Assembly: GCA_965370955.1 (NCBI GenBank)
Contig: CBDUWP010000063.1
Location: 1-8,849 of the forward strand
Length of the DNA: 8,849 nt
Reading direction: 5' to 3'
Source of the DNA: CBDUWP01 sp965370955
GTDB lineage: Bacteria; Planctomycetota; Phycisphaerae; Sedimentisphaerales; Anaerobacaceae
Numbering within the stretch: position 1 is the stretch's first letter; the number at the start of each line of letters is the position of its first letter. The notes below the pieces were generated by a model. That model made no database searches, was not told the DNA's origin, and saw nothing but the letters and a program-made list of their open reading frames with translations. This document shows, in pieces, positions 1 through 6,904 of this stretch. Made by a program: the position numbers and the translations under genes.

Positions 1-2
1 AA

Positions 3-722
3 CTAGGCGGTAAAAAAGAAAAAACCTTTGTCGCCGGAACATTGAAATACGACACAGCCCAAACAAACAATATCGCCGGAGCCAGTCAGTTAAAAAAACA
101 AATCCAACTCGAAGATGAAAAACTATGGGTCATTGGCGGCACAGGAAACAATGAAGAGAGAATTATTCTCGAGGTGTTTGCAGATTTAAAACATATGCCG
201 ATATTTCACAATCTTAGATTAGCTATAATTCCAAGAAAACCTGAACGATTTAATTATGTCGCACAAATCATCAAAAATCGAGGATTCAAACTAATCCGAT
301 ATAGCCAATTAAGAAACAGTCAAGATACCAGCTCTCTAAACAAACAAGCTGTAATTCTAGGTGACACGATGGGTGATTTGAGAAAATTTTATTCAATAGC
401 CTCGTTGATATTTGTCGGCAGAAGCCTAGTGCCTATGGGCGGGTCTGATATGATGGAAGCGGCAGCGGTGGGCGTTTGCACCATATTCGGAAAACATACT
501 GACAATTTCAGACAAACCGTACAGGTGCTATTGAAAAATAAAGGTGCTATCCAAATCGAAAATAAGTCAGACCTGTTGGCTAAAGCTCAAAAATGCCTAC
601 TGGAGCCTGAATTTGCCAACAAAATCGCCCAAGCTGGCCAAAAAACCATAATCGAAAATCAAGGTACAACTGATAAAACTGTTGAAAAAATAGCAACATT
701 ACTTCTTCACGGCTTGAGCTAA
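3..722 (+). CDS. waaA: 3-deoxy-D-manno-octulosonic acid (Kdo) transferase, C-terminal part
   Basis: Glycosyltransferase family 30 enzyme that adds Kdo from CMP-Kdo to the lipid A precursor at the inner membrane. The reading frame is open from base 3, so the gene enters from the left edge; about 239 codons are seen against roughly 420 for the family, so this is the C-terminal, nucleotide-sugar-binding half. Visible family landmarks in order are VAGTLKYD (bases 30-53), WVIGGTGNNEE, the PRKPERF segment, VILGDTMGDL, FVGRSLVPMGGSDMMEAA and FGKHTDNF. The loop reads GGSDMMEAA where enterobacterial enzymes have GGHNPLEPA; I recall the former as common in planctomycetes. The internal TTG at 42 lies inside a conserved strand and is not a start. 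The gene ends with TAA at 720-722, overlapping the convergent methyltransferase gene by 24 bp. Its presence implies an LPS-type outer membrane. Confidence 0.93.
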   Translation, partial: LGGKKEKTFVAGTLKYDTAQTNNIAGASQLKKQIQLEDEKLWVIGGTGNNEERIILEVFADLKHMPIFHNLRLAIIPRKPERFNYVAQIIKNRGFKLIRYSQLRNSQDTSSLNKQAVILGDTMGDLRKFYSIASLIFVGRSLVPMGGSDMMEAAAVGVCTIFGKHTDNFRQTVQVLLKNKGAIQIENKSDLLAKAQKCLLEPEFANKIAQAGQKTIIENQGTTDKTVEKIATLLLHGLS

Positions 723-1595
723 CGCCTCGATATGTTTAGGAGTCGTACCACAGCATCCGCCAATCAGCCGATATCCGGCATCAAAAATAGCAACAGCAGT
801 ATCCGCTAATTCTGCTGGACCAACATTATAAGCAGCTTGCCCGTCAATCAATTCAGGCAAACCTGCATTGATCTCGGCAAATAGCGCCGGCGAAATTCCG
901 GCTGCAGAAACAGCATCAGCATATGATCTAGCCAACTCAATATAATCAGCAAGTGCAATTTTGCCGCAGTTGAAACCCATCGCATCCAAATCATATTGAG
1001 CCAATGCCACAACACTACTGGCAACATCAACACCCATCATGGTCCTGAAACCATCTGGAGCACTGTCAAAAGCCATCGAAACAAAAAGCGGTAAATTAGA
1101 AACACTTTTGACTGCTTCCACTGCAACAACAACCTCATCCAAAGCGGTCATCGTCTCAATAATAAATCCATCAACTCCTCCTGTTTCTAATGCTGATGCC
1201 TGCTCTCTAAAAGCTGCTTTGGTTTCCTTTGGATCCAGCGAGCCAAGAGGCTGCAAGAAATCACCAGTCGGGCCAATATCGCCAAGAACATATTTAGATC
1301 CAGATTTTCTAGCAAGCTCAGCTGCTGCAATATTTATCTGAGTGACATCTTCGTCGTGGCCATGTCTCGCTAAGGCAAATTTATTAGCACCAAAGGTATT
1401 GGTCAATACAGCGTCACTTCCGCAATCAACATAATTTTTATGAATGGCGGTGACAATCGCTTCATCGCTTACGCACAAATATTCATTACACCCAGCCATA
1501 TCCACACCACTGGCAAATAATTCCGTACCCATCGCCCCGTCTAAAATCACAACATTATTTTTAATATCATCTAGCAGTTGATTACTATTTGTCAT
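699..1595 (-). CDS. Homocysteine S-methyltransferase domain protein (MetH N-terminal type)
   Basis: A 298-residue zinc-dependent methyltransferase of the homocysteine-binding TIM-barrel family (Pfam S-methyl_trans), which transfers a methyl group to homocysteine to give methionine. Visible are DGAMGTEL (19-26), TNTFGAN (65-71), GDIGPTGD (105-112), ETMTALDE (147-154), FNCG with Cys210, NAGLPEL (243-249) and GGCCGTTPKHI with Cys281 and Cys282. The three cysteines sit where the zinc ligands of MetH and betaine-homocysteine methyltransferase lie. FNCG and NAGLPEL resemble the first domain of MetH more than betaine enzymes. No folate, cobalamin or activation domain follows, so the methyl donor is unknown; it could work with separate corrinoid proteins. 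ATG at 1593-1595 has an AAGGA site (1601-1605) that overlaps the stop of the preceding lipoprotein gene, suggesting translational coupling. It is last in the operon; I see no clear terminator after it. Confidence 0.9.
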   Translation of the reverse strand: MTNSNQLLDDIKNNVVILDGAMGTELFASGVDMAGCNEYLCVSDEAIVTAIHKNYVDCGSDAVLTNTFGANKFALARHGHDEDVTQINIAAAELARKSGSKYVLGDIGPTGDFLQPLGSLDPKETKAAFREQASALETGGVDGFIIETMTALDEVVVAVEAVKSVSNLPLFVSMAFDSAPDGFRTMMGVDVASSVVALAQYDLDAMGFNCGKIALADYIELARSYADAVSAAGISPALFAEINAGLPELIDGQAAYNVGPAELADTAVAIFDAGYRLIGGCCGTTPKHIEALAQAVKK

Positions 1596-1603
1596 TTTAT
1601 TCC

Positions 1604-2455
1604 TTAGTCTAATTTTTTGATTTCATCATTTTCTATCAGATAAACATTCTTAAAACCAGCAGTTGAAGGCTTGGGAAAAAGCCGGCTCGCCTGTTTCTCA
1701 CTAATATTGATGTGACTCACTGAATTAAAAGATATCTTCAAACCCTCAACAATATCGCTTGTTCTATCAAAAATCTCAATGTTTATCAAATGCGGAAAAG
1801 AAATATTATCAGCAATATTTTTATATTTATCCATAGAAATTCTTGCCGATGGATTAGGGCTATATTGAAATTCAAAATATTCAATTTTCCGTACCAAATC
1901 ACTGCAACGATCGATATAAAACCGCTTCTGAGCTAGCTTATCAACTGTCGTGCAAATCAAACAATCAAAAACCTGCTGCTCATCAAGAACAATGTCAAAA
2001 TAATCAGCTTCATCAATAACAGGATTGGCAAATGCTAAAATCAGACGCGGATCAATCGGTTTAATAAAATCTGAACCGGACAGAGGTCCCCAAAAATAGC
2101 TGCTTTGCGGTTTGATAGCACAAAAGAAAATTTTCCGATTTACACCAGCACGAATCCCTTTAGGATCAAGAGCGATGTCACCCTGTAAATAAAATTTATC
2201 CGGCAAATCAAACCATAATTTAACACCAAAGCTTTCTTTTTGTCGTTTGCCTTTATCGTCATGATACGTTAAAACACATCGGCCTTTAGCTTTCAATTGC
2301 AAATTCTGGCCAATATTTCCAGTAATAGCCAAAATAGTTTCATCAACATTGCCCTTACCCTGACATAGTATCGATGGCTCTTTTTTAACTTGGCCGCAAC
2401 CAGAAAGAAAAAGCAATAAGCTAGCAATACATAAAAAATAAAACGTAGATTTCAA
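1604..2455 (-). CDS. Putative lipoprotein, possibly LolA/MucB-like
   Basis: A 283-residue exported protein of unknown function. The N-terminus has a short basic start, a hydrophobic stretch (about 5-17) and a clear lipobox, L17-S18-G19-C20, so it should be lipid-anchored. The body alternates short beta-type segments such as LKAKGRCVLTYHD, VKLWFDLPDKFYLQGD and FFCAIKPQSSYFWGP, followed by FDCLIC, RKIEYFEF and a C-terminal LFPKP...FKNVYLIE. This resembles the LolA/LolB/RseB-type half-barrel of lipoprotein chaperones and DUF4292-like proteins, but that is a judgement of style and not a motif match. It has six further cysteines (31, 60, 112, 165, 168, 184), unusual for an envelope protein unless disulfides form. 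The start is a TTG at 2453-2455, chosen because GGAAAG lies 6 bases before it and the signal peptide begins there. It follows the Cys-containing protein gene by 19 bp and precedes the methyltransferase gene by 8 bp. Confidence 0.75.
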   Translation of the reverse strand: MKSTFYFLCIASLLLFLSGCGQVKKEPSILCQGKGNVDETILAITGNIGQNLQLKAKGRCVLTYHDDKGKRQKESFGVKLWFDLPDKFYLQGDIALDPKGIRAGVNRKIFFCAIKPQSSYFWGPLSGSDFIKPIDPRLILAFANPVIDEADYFDIVLDEQQVFDCLICTTVDKLAQKRFYIDRCSDLVRKIEYFEFQYSPNPSARISMDKYKNIADNISFPHLINIEIFDRTSDIVEGLKISFNSVSHINISEKQASRLFPKPSTAGFKNVYLIENDEIKKLD

Positions 2456-2474
2456 GATTATCTTTCCGCTAAAA

Positions 2475-2972
2475 CTATTCGTCTAAATCAACCTGCATAA
2501 TCTCACCTATCTGGCCTGATAGCTGTTCTATCTGCTCTTGATCGATTTGAGGATTAAGCACTTCAACCTCTCGACCTCCGGAAGCGGCAACTTTTAATCG
2601 CCACCATTGCTGATCATCTTTGACAATACTACTATCGTATTTGAGCTTGCGTTTGCGCATCAAAACCAACATCAGAACAAAACGAAAATTAATTTTTTCA
2701 GGTGACGTTTCACCTTCAAGTCGCTCAAAAAACATCATAAGCATTTGATCATCAATAAATAATTGAGCTTTTTTACCTTCTTCAGGAAACTTCGTTTTCC
2801 AAAAACAATAGGCTTTCGGCTGATGATCCTGCCAATAATCAAGACAATAATCGCATCTTTGGAAACCATCTTCGGTCTCCACTAAGGCCGCAAAATAAGG
2901 CTCACCGGCAGCTATAGGCTTATCTGTGCCAAAACATCGCCCTTGTGATTTTGAGATTTCCCATTTAGCCAT
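2475..2972 (-). CDS. Uncharacterised Cys-containing, possibly zinc-binding protein
   Basis: A 165-residue, probably cytoplasmic protein of a type I recall only as a hypothetical family in planctomycetes and related bacteria. The N-terminal half has GRCFGTDKPIAAGEPYFAAL (11-30), then RCDYCLDYW (39-47) and FWKTKFP (57-63). Cys13, Cys40 and Cys43, perhaps with Cys56 or a histidine, could bind a metal in the manner of a small treble-clef or zinc-ribbon fold. The middle is helical and hydrophobic (MLMMFFERL, then FRFVLMLVLMRKRKL), and the C-terminus is acidic. There is no signal peptide or clear membrane helix. ATG at 2970-2972 has AGGTG 4 bases before it. The gene lies between sppA and the lipoprotein gene with gaps of 23 and 19 bp, so it is made with envelope proteins, but its role cannot be read from the sequence. 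Confidence 0.8.
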   Translation of the reverse strand: MAKWEISKSQGRCFGTDKPIAAGEPYFAALVETEDGFQRCDYCLDYWQDHQPKAYCFWKTKFPEEGKKAQLFIDDQMLMMFFERLEGETSPEKINFRFVLMLVLMRKRKLKYDSSIVKDDQQWWRLKVAASGGREVEVLNPQIDQEQIEQLSGQIGEIMQVDLDE

Positions 2973-2995
2973 AAAACACCTATCCTAATATAAAT

Positions 2996-4780
2996 TTACC
3001 ACTTAACATCAATATCTGGAGCCATCAAAATCCCGGAATCAGATCTCTTTACTCTGTCAGCAATGTCACTTAACGGCTTAGCCTGCTCAATCAGCGTTTT
3101 TATAGCTGCATTATTTCGAGCGACAGAGGCTCCTCCAGAGGTCATTCCGATCAAAGACTCAAAAAACGTTTTAGGCTTGGGATAAACTTGAAGATTGATA
3201 TTTCCATCTGGGCTAACGCCAAGTTCTTTCCGCACAATATCTATCGCAGTAACAAGCCCTCCAAGAGAATCGACCAGCCCCAAATCTTTTGCATCAGCTC
3301 CCGTCCATATACGCCCTTTGGCAACTTTGAGCATCGCAGCTTTGGACATATTTCTACCTTGAGCCGCTTTGGTAACAAAATCGTCATAGGCTCTTGAAAT
3401 ATTCTCTATAACTTTTTTATGCTGGCTATCCGAATAGTCATCTACCGCCGACCATATATTTGCATTTTCGCCGATTTGAACGCTATCAAATGTCACGCCA
3501 AGCCATTGACTCCAAAATTCCCTCGTCAAAAATTTCCCACCAACTACACCAATAGAGCCGGTAATAGTGCCCGGTTCTGCAACAATTTTATCACAAGCCA
3601 TTGCCAAATAATAACCGCCAGAAGCAGCGACATCGGACATAGAAGCCACCACAAATTTGCCGGCGGCTCTAGCTTGGCCAATCTGCCTCCAAATAGTATC
3701 AGAAGCCACATAGGAACCTCCGGGACTGTTGATACGCAATATAATCGCACCAACATCATCGTCATCCATCACATCACGCAAAGCCTCACAAATTGTGTCA
3801 CTACCTATTGACTGATTATCACCAAAAGGAGAAGGCTCACTTGAACCGGCATGAATTTCGCCAAGACCATAAATTATCGCCACTTTTTCCCCGCTATCAA
3901 ACGCCGAATCAGACTGCGTCACATAATCTGTTATCTCCATAAAATCTGCATCATCATATTTCTCATTCAGCAGATTGTAAATCTGATCTCGATACAAAAG
4001 TTCATCAACTAAACCAGCCTCTGTCGCCTGTATCGCCGACAAGGGGGCTCTATTTACTAAATGACGAACCTGAGTGACATCGAGATTTCTAGCTGTTGCA
4101 ATTGCTGTAACAATCTGGTCAAATTGAGAATGCATAACCTTTTCAAGAGCCTCTTTGTGAAATTCTGTATAGCCGGTCTCTGTAAAAAGATTCTTCATAT
4201 TTTTATATTCTTCTTTGCTTTCAAGCCTAGGCTCAATGTGCAGCTTTTCGAGGGTACCCTTGATAAATGGGCTTTGATAAATAATGCCGGTCAAGTTCAA
4301 ATCGCCGCAAGGCTGAAGATATATCTTGTCAAAGGCGGTAGCTAAATAATAAGCACCACTGGATTGGCCCATTTGACCAAATGTCTCTGCATAAATAGCT
4401 GTAAATTTACCGCTTCTTTTGAAATCAGCAACCGCACTATATATCTGTTGACGCGTCGCTAGCCCCATCGGCACAGAGTCTATTTTTGCAATAACACCAA
4501 CCACCCTGTCATCATCTGCCGCCAAACGCAGAGATTCAATCACCTTCATAACAGTTAATTTATGCTGATTGAAAATACCAGAAATAGAATCCTGATCCAC
4601 ATACTCAACAACTGGCTTTGTAAGATCCAGTTCAAGAATAACCCTATCCGGCACAGGGCTAGAAGTATGAATCGAAGAAACCCCAGACTCAACGAGTGAC
4701 ATCAAGCCAAAAATAACTATAACTGTTAAAAAGCCTATGCAAGCGAAAAAAAACACGATTAGCTTCAATAATTTCTTCAT
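2996..4780 (-). CDS. sppA: Signal peptide peptidase SppA, two-domain (67K) type
   Basis: A 594-residue membrane-anchored serine protease of family S49 that degrades signal peptides left in the membrane after cleavage. One transmembrane segment (about 7-28) is followed by two tandem S49 domains, as in the long E. coli form (about 618 residues). The N-terminal domain includes SSGAYYLATAFDKIYL (140-155) and YKNMKNLFT; Lys193 aligns with the E. coli general-base lysine (K209). The C-terminal domain has NSPGGS (351-356), then ASMSDVAASGGYYLA, where Ser387 is the nucleophile, and GTITGSIGV (404-412). Lys193 to Ser387 is 194 residues, against 200 in E. coli, so the Ser/Lys dyad shared between domains appears intact. 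The segment after the dyad ends in a normal GLVDSLGG motif. ATG at 4778-4780 has AAGGG 5-6 bases upstream. It is the third gene of the operon, 19 bp after the ComEA-like gene. Confidence 0.96.
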   Translation of the reverse strand: MKKLLKLIVFFFACIGFLTVIVIFGLMSLVESGVSSIHTSSPVPDRVILELDLTKPVVEYVDQDSISGIFNQHKLTVMKVIESLRLAADDDRVVGVIAKIDSVPMGLATRQQIYSAVADFKRSGKFTAIYAETFGQMGQSSGAYYLATAFDKIYLQPCGDLNLTGIIYQSPFIKGTLEKLHIEPRLESKEEYKNMKNLFTETGYTEFHKEALEKVMHSQFDQIVTAIATARNLDVTQVRHLVNRAPLSAIQATEAGLVDELLYRDQIYNLLNEKYDDADFMEITDYVTQSDSAFDSGEKVAIIYGLGEIHAGSSEPSPFGDNQSIGSDTICEALRDVMDDDDVGAIILRINSPGGSYVASDTIWRQIGQARAAGKFVVASMSDVAASGGYYLAMACDKIVAEPGTITGSIGVVGGKFLTREFWSQWLGVTFDSVQIGENANIWSAVDDYSDSQHKKVIENISRAYDDFVTKAAQGRNMSKAAMLKVAKGRIWTGADAKDLGLVDSLGGLVTAIDIVRKELGVSPDGNINLQVYPKPKTFFESLIGMTSGGASVARNNAAIKTLIEQAKPLSDIADRVKRSDSGILMAPDIDVKW

Positions 4781-4799
4781 ATAAAGCCCTTAATAAAAA

Positions 4800-5174
4800 T
4801 CATTCAAATTTGAGCCACTTGCAGATAGACTCAGTGGTCTTTATGCCAACACCCTTGACCTTTTGCATATCTTGGCAACAGGTAAAAACATGGTTGTTTA
4901 GTCCTGCAGCATTTTTTCTATAATCCACAATTGCCTGAGCCTTAATTTGGCCGATCAAAGGAAGCCTAGCTAAACTCACAACAGAGGCAGTATTAGGATT
5001 CACTCTCGTTTTAAACTGAAAAGAAACCACACTCTCTGTAGAATCATCCAATAATAAAACACAAAACAAAGTTGACAAAATCACACATGCCATAACGGCA
5101 ACTATAATGCCATTACGCCGATCCAGTGACATAAAACTATGCTTAACATAATCGAGATGAAAATCTAAGGCCAT
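4800..5174 (-). CDS. ComEA-like helix-hairpin-helix protein with membrane anchor
   Basis: A 124-residue protein with one transmembrane helix (about 23-42) after a short basic segment (LDRRNG), a short linker, and a C-terminal tandem helix-hairpin-helix domain. It starts with VNPNTASVVSLARLPLIG (58-75), followed by KAQAIVDYRKN (78-88) and DMQKVKGVGIKTTESICKWL (102-121). The asparagine-rich NPNTA start and the two hairpin loops, LPLIG and VKGVG, are the ComEA pattern. ComEA binds double-stranded DNA at the outer face of the inner membrane during natural transformation, but many bacteria carry such short proteins without proof of that role. No other competence gene is visible. The insert between hairpins carries an unusual Cys-Cys pair (99-100). 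ATG at 5172-5174 is chosen over Met15 because AAAGG lies 8 bases upstream, whereas Met15 has no ribosome binding site. It follows the GH10-like gene by 14 bp. Confidence 0.85.
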   Translation of the reverse strand: MALDFHLDYVKHSFMSLDRRNGIIVAVMACVILSTLFCVLLLDDSTESVVSFQFKTRVNPNTASVVSLARLPLIGQIKAQAIVDYRKNAAGLNNHVFTCCQDMQKVKGVGIKTTESICKWLKFE

Positions 5175-5188
5175 AACAAAAACCTTTT

Positions 5189-6655
5189 TTAACTTCTTTT
5201 GAAAATACTGCTATGCAATTTGTTCACCACCTCAAAAGCTTTCTTGGGCTTAAATTTGTCAGTCAACAAACCACTCTCGGGTAAAATACTGCCGGGAGTA
5301 TTGGTCAAATTAGCATAACTAACGGTGTCAACAAACGGTTTACTAAGAGCTATTTTATAAAATTGATCGAGCCATTGAGCTTGCAAATGTTCTGTCCACT
5401 TCTGATGCCACTGACCTGAACTAGAGGTTCCCTCTTCAATGGACGGTATTTCAAGATCAATTATATGAATCGGCTTTGCAAATCTGCCAAAACAATCCAG
5501 CATTGACGAAACATTCATCATGTCCCGTATATGCATTCCATAAGCATTTTTACCAAACTGCATCGATATACCAAAAGCCTCAAATTTTATTCCACTTTGA
5601 ATAATCATATCCATATAAACCAAAGGCGGAATCGTATCGCCGATAGCTGAATAGTATTCACCCCAAGGATTAGATAAATCAATAATTTTAAGCGACCTGT
5701 TAGTGATAGCCTTGACCGCCATGTTAGCGGCTCTGGTCATTTCGAGAACCTGTTCAAAATTAAAACCAAAGTGATTGAACACATTAAGGCCGCGTGTCAC
5801 CCTCCAAGCTCGCACACTTCCATAATAGCGTTTGACCATCACCTCGACAAAACGATAGGCAAAATCGCGAATCTTTTCAAAGCTAACGTCACCTGTCAAA
5901 AGCCATTTGGGCAAAAATGGTTTCGAGAAACAAAGTAGCGGCCCCATACTAATAGCTGATTTTTGAGGAGCTAACATCTCAATACAACGATCAATCACCG
6001 TAAAATCATATTGACTTGGAACCGGCTCAATTCTTGCCCAGTTAACAGGAATCGTTAGAAAGCCAAAAAACTTAGTCAAAATAGCCGCATATTTCTCGTC
6101 ATTCAATAATACCGGATTAACACGGCAACCAAGACATGCCCTACCAAAGCCACGATTGTGACCTCTCTTTTCAAAAGCCTCAGCAGCTTGCTTATTGGCC
6201 AAATCCTCTGACAGACCAACAGATATCTCAAGAGACTGATCTGCAAAACCAGCCGCCACAACTGGCTCGTGAATATGCTGCAGAGATTTAATAAACAGTT
6301 CGCGAGCCTCAGTGATTATGTCATAAATATCGCCGAATTTTTCACCAAGAGACCACTGCTCACAATTAGTGATTATCTGCATCAATTTAGCGCGAGCAAG
6401 TTCAACATTGATGATATAAGGTCGATCTCGTTCAGAAAGGCAACTGGTCTGAAGCATAATCTTACCAAAACCACTGACCGGCCAAAGAATAGACAAACCT
6501 GACGTTTCAATATTAGGCTTTTTACAAACAACACAACCATTTTCAAAGGTTATGTCAACCTGCCTTATAGCAATACCATCACTACCAAACAGATAGCCAT
6601 TATTAACCTGAAACGCATCAGCCAATTCACCTTTTATGAATACTTGAAATCGCAA
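5189..6655 (-). CDS. GH10-like (endo-1,4-beta-xylanase-type) protein with altered active site
   Basis: A 488-residue protein, first of a six-gene operon. Numbering is from TTG at 6655. Residues 1-150 form an N-terminal region with YLFGSDGIAIR, LSILWPV and INVELARAKLM, not a known catalytic module. Residues about 170-480 look like a GH10 TIM barrel: FFGFLTIPVNWARIEP (196-211), MGPLLCF, WRVTRGLN (284-291), SNPWGEYY (328-335), FGISMQFG and IHIIDLEIPS (396-405). In true GH10 enzymes the acid/base lies in WxxxNE and the nucleophile in ITELD; here the first reads WRVTRG with Gly289 in its place, and the second has Asp400 at the nucleophile site. I recall planctomycete homologues with the same PWGEYY and altered motifs, so this looks like a conserved divergent family and not decay. 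No signal peptide is seen, so a cytoplasmic place is likely. Xylanase activity is doubtful; function unknown. An in-frame TTG 30 bases upstream is less likely (no ribosome binding site). Confidence 0.82.
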   Translation of the reverse strand: MRFQVFIKGELADAFQVNNGYLFGSDGIAIRQVDITFENGCVVCKKPNIETSGLSILWPVSGFGKIMLQTSCLSERDRPYIINVELARAKLMQIITNCEQWSLGEKFGDIYDIITEARELFIKSLQHIHEPVVAAGFADQSLEISVGLSEDLANKQAAEAFEKRGHNRGFGRACLGCRVNPVLLNDEKYAAILTKFFGFLTIPVNWARIEPVPSQYDFTVIDRCIEMLAPQKSAISMGPLLCFSKPFLPKWLLTGDVSFEKIRDFAYRFVEVMVKRYYGSVRAWRVTRGLNVFNHFGFNFEQVLEMTRAANMAVKAITNRSLKIIDLSNPWGEYYSAIGDTIPPLVYMDMIIQSGIKFEAFGISMQFGKNAYGMHIRDMMNVSSMLDCFGRFAKPIHIIDLEIPSIEEGTSSSGQWHQKWTEHLQAQWLDQFYKIALSKPFVDTVSYANLTNTPGSILPESGLLTDKFKPKKAFEVVNKLHSSIFKRS

Positions 6656-6660
6656 ATTTA

Positions 6661-6669
6661 TCCCTGTCC
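6661..6669 (-). promoter_or_regulatory. Ribosome binding site that sets the TTG start at 6655
   Basis: On the minus strand AGGACAGGGA ends 5-6 bases before the TTG at 6653-6655. The alternative in-frame TTG at 6683-6685 has no purine-rich site. The protein then begins MRFQVFIKGE, which fits the opening I recall for this planctomycete family. Confidence 0.6.
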
Positions 6670-6728
6670 TAATAGCAAAAACCAATAATTATTTTACCGC
6701 CCAATCCTATGAAAACTGCCGTGAGATG

Positions 6729-6757
6729 ATTATAGCTTTTAGATTGAAAAAAGGCAA
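6729..6757 (-). promoter_or_regulatory. Sigma70-type promoter of the six-gene operon
   Basis: On the minus strand a -35 box TTGCCT (6752-6757) is followed by a 17-base spacer and a perfect -10 box TATAAT (6729-6734). Transcription would start near 6722, giving a leader of about 65-70 bases to the TTG at 6655. No other gene lies between it and the operon, and the position and spacing fit well. It is a consensus match only, with no experimental support. Confidence 0.6.
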
Positions 6758-6810
6758 TCCAAACTTTGGCGTGAAATATCTATAAAACCAATAAACCACC
6801 ACACCCTTAC

Positions 6811-6836
6811 GGACGTAGCATTTGTCACTACTGGCC
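6811..6836 (-). other. Imperfect inverted repeat between the two minus-strand gene groups
   Basis: On the minus strand GGCCAGTAG and CTACGTCC can pair (GG/CC, C-G, then GTAG/CTAC, with one mismatch and one bulged A) around a 9-base loop. It lies after the stop of the GAF-like gene and before the operon promoter, so it could end or protect the upstream transcript. There is no T-tract, so it is not a standard intrinsic terminator. Nothing else of coding type is visible between 6760 and 6904. Confidence 0.25.
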
Positions 6837-6849
6837 AAAAGCCCTTAGA

Positions 6850-6862
6850 GAAATAGTATTTC
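6850..6862. repeat. 13-bp palindrome GAAATAGTATTTC
   Basis: A perfect 6-base inverted repeat around a central G, in the 249-bp space between the GAF-like gene and the GH10-like gene, about 95 bp upstream of the -35 box. It could be a protein binding site, or chance in AT-rich DNA; it is seen only once in this window. Confidence 0.25.
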
Positions 6863-6904
6863 GAAAGAAAATTAAATAATGGAGGTGAAATTATACTAGA
6901 ACTG

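Noticed and set aside
6656..6685. Upstream TTG start for the GH10-like gene
   Set aside because: No purine-rich site before 6685; the TTG at 6655 has AGGACAGGGA directly upstream and gives an N-terminus that fits the family.
6678..6793. Direct repeat AAAACCAATA at 6678-6687 and 6784-6793
   Set aside because: Ten bases twice in AT-rich non-coding DNA is within chance, and no mobile-element structure lies between the copies.
6881..6904. GGAGGTG on the plus strand as a ribosome binding site for a small gene
   Set aside because: No start codon follows at usable distance, and the plus strand beyond it is antisense to the GAF-like gene.
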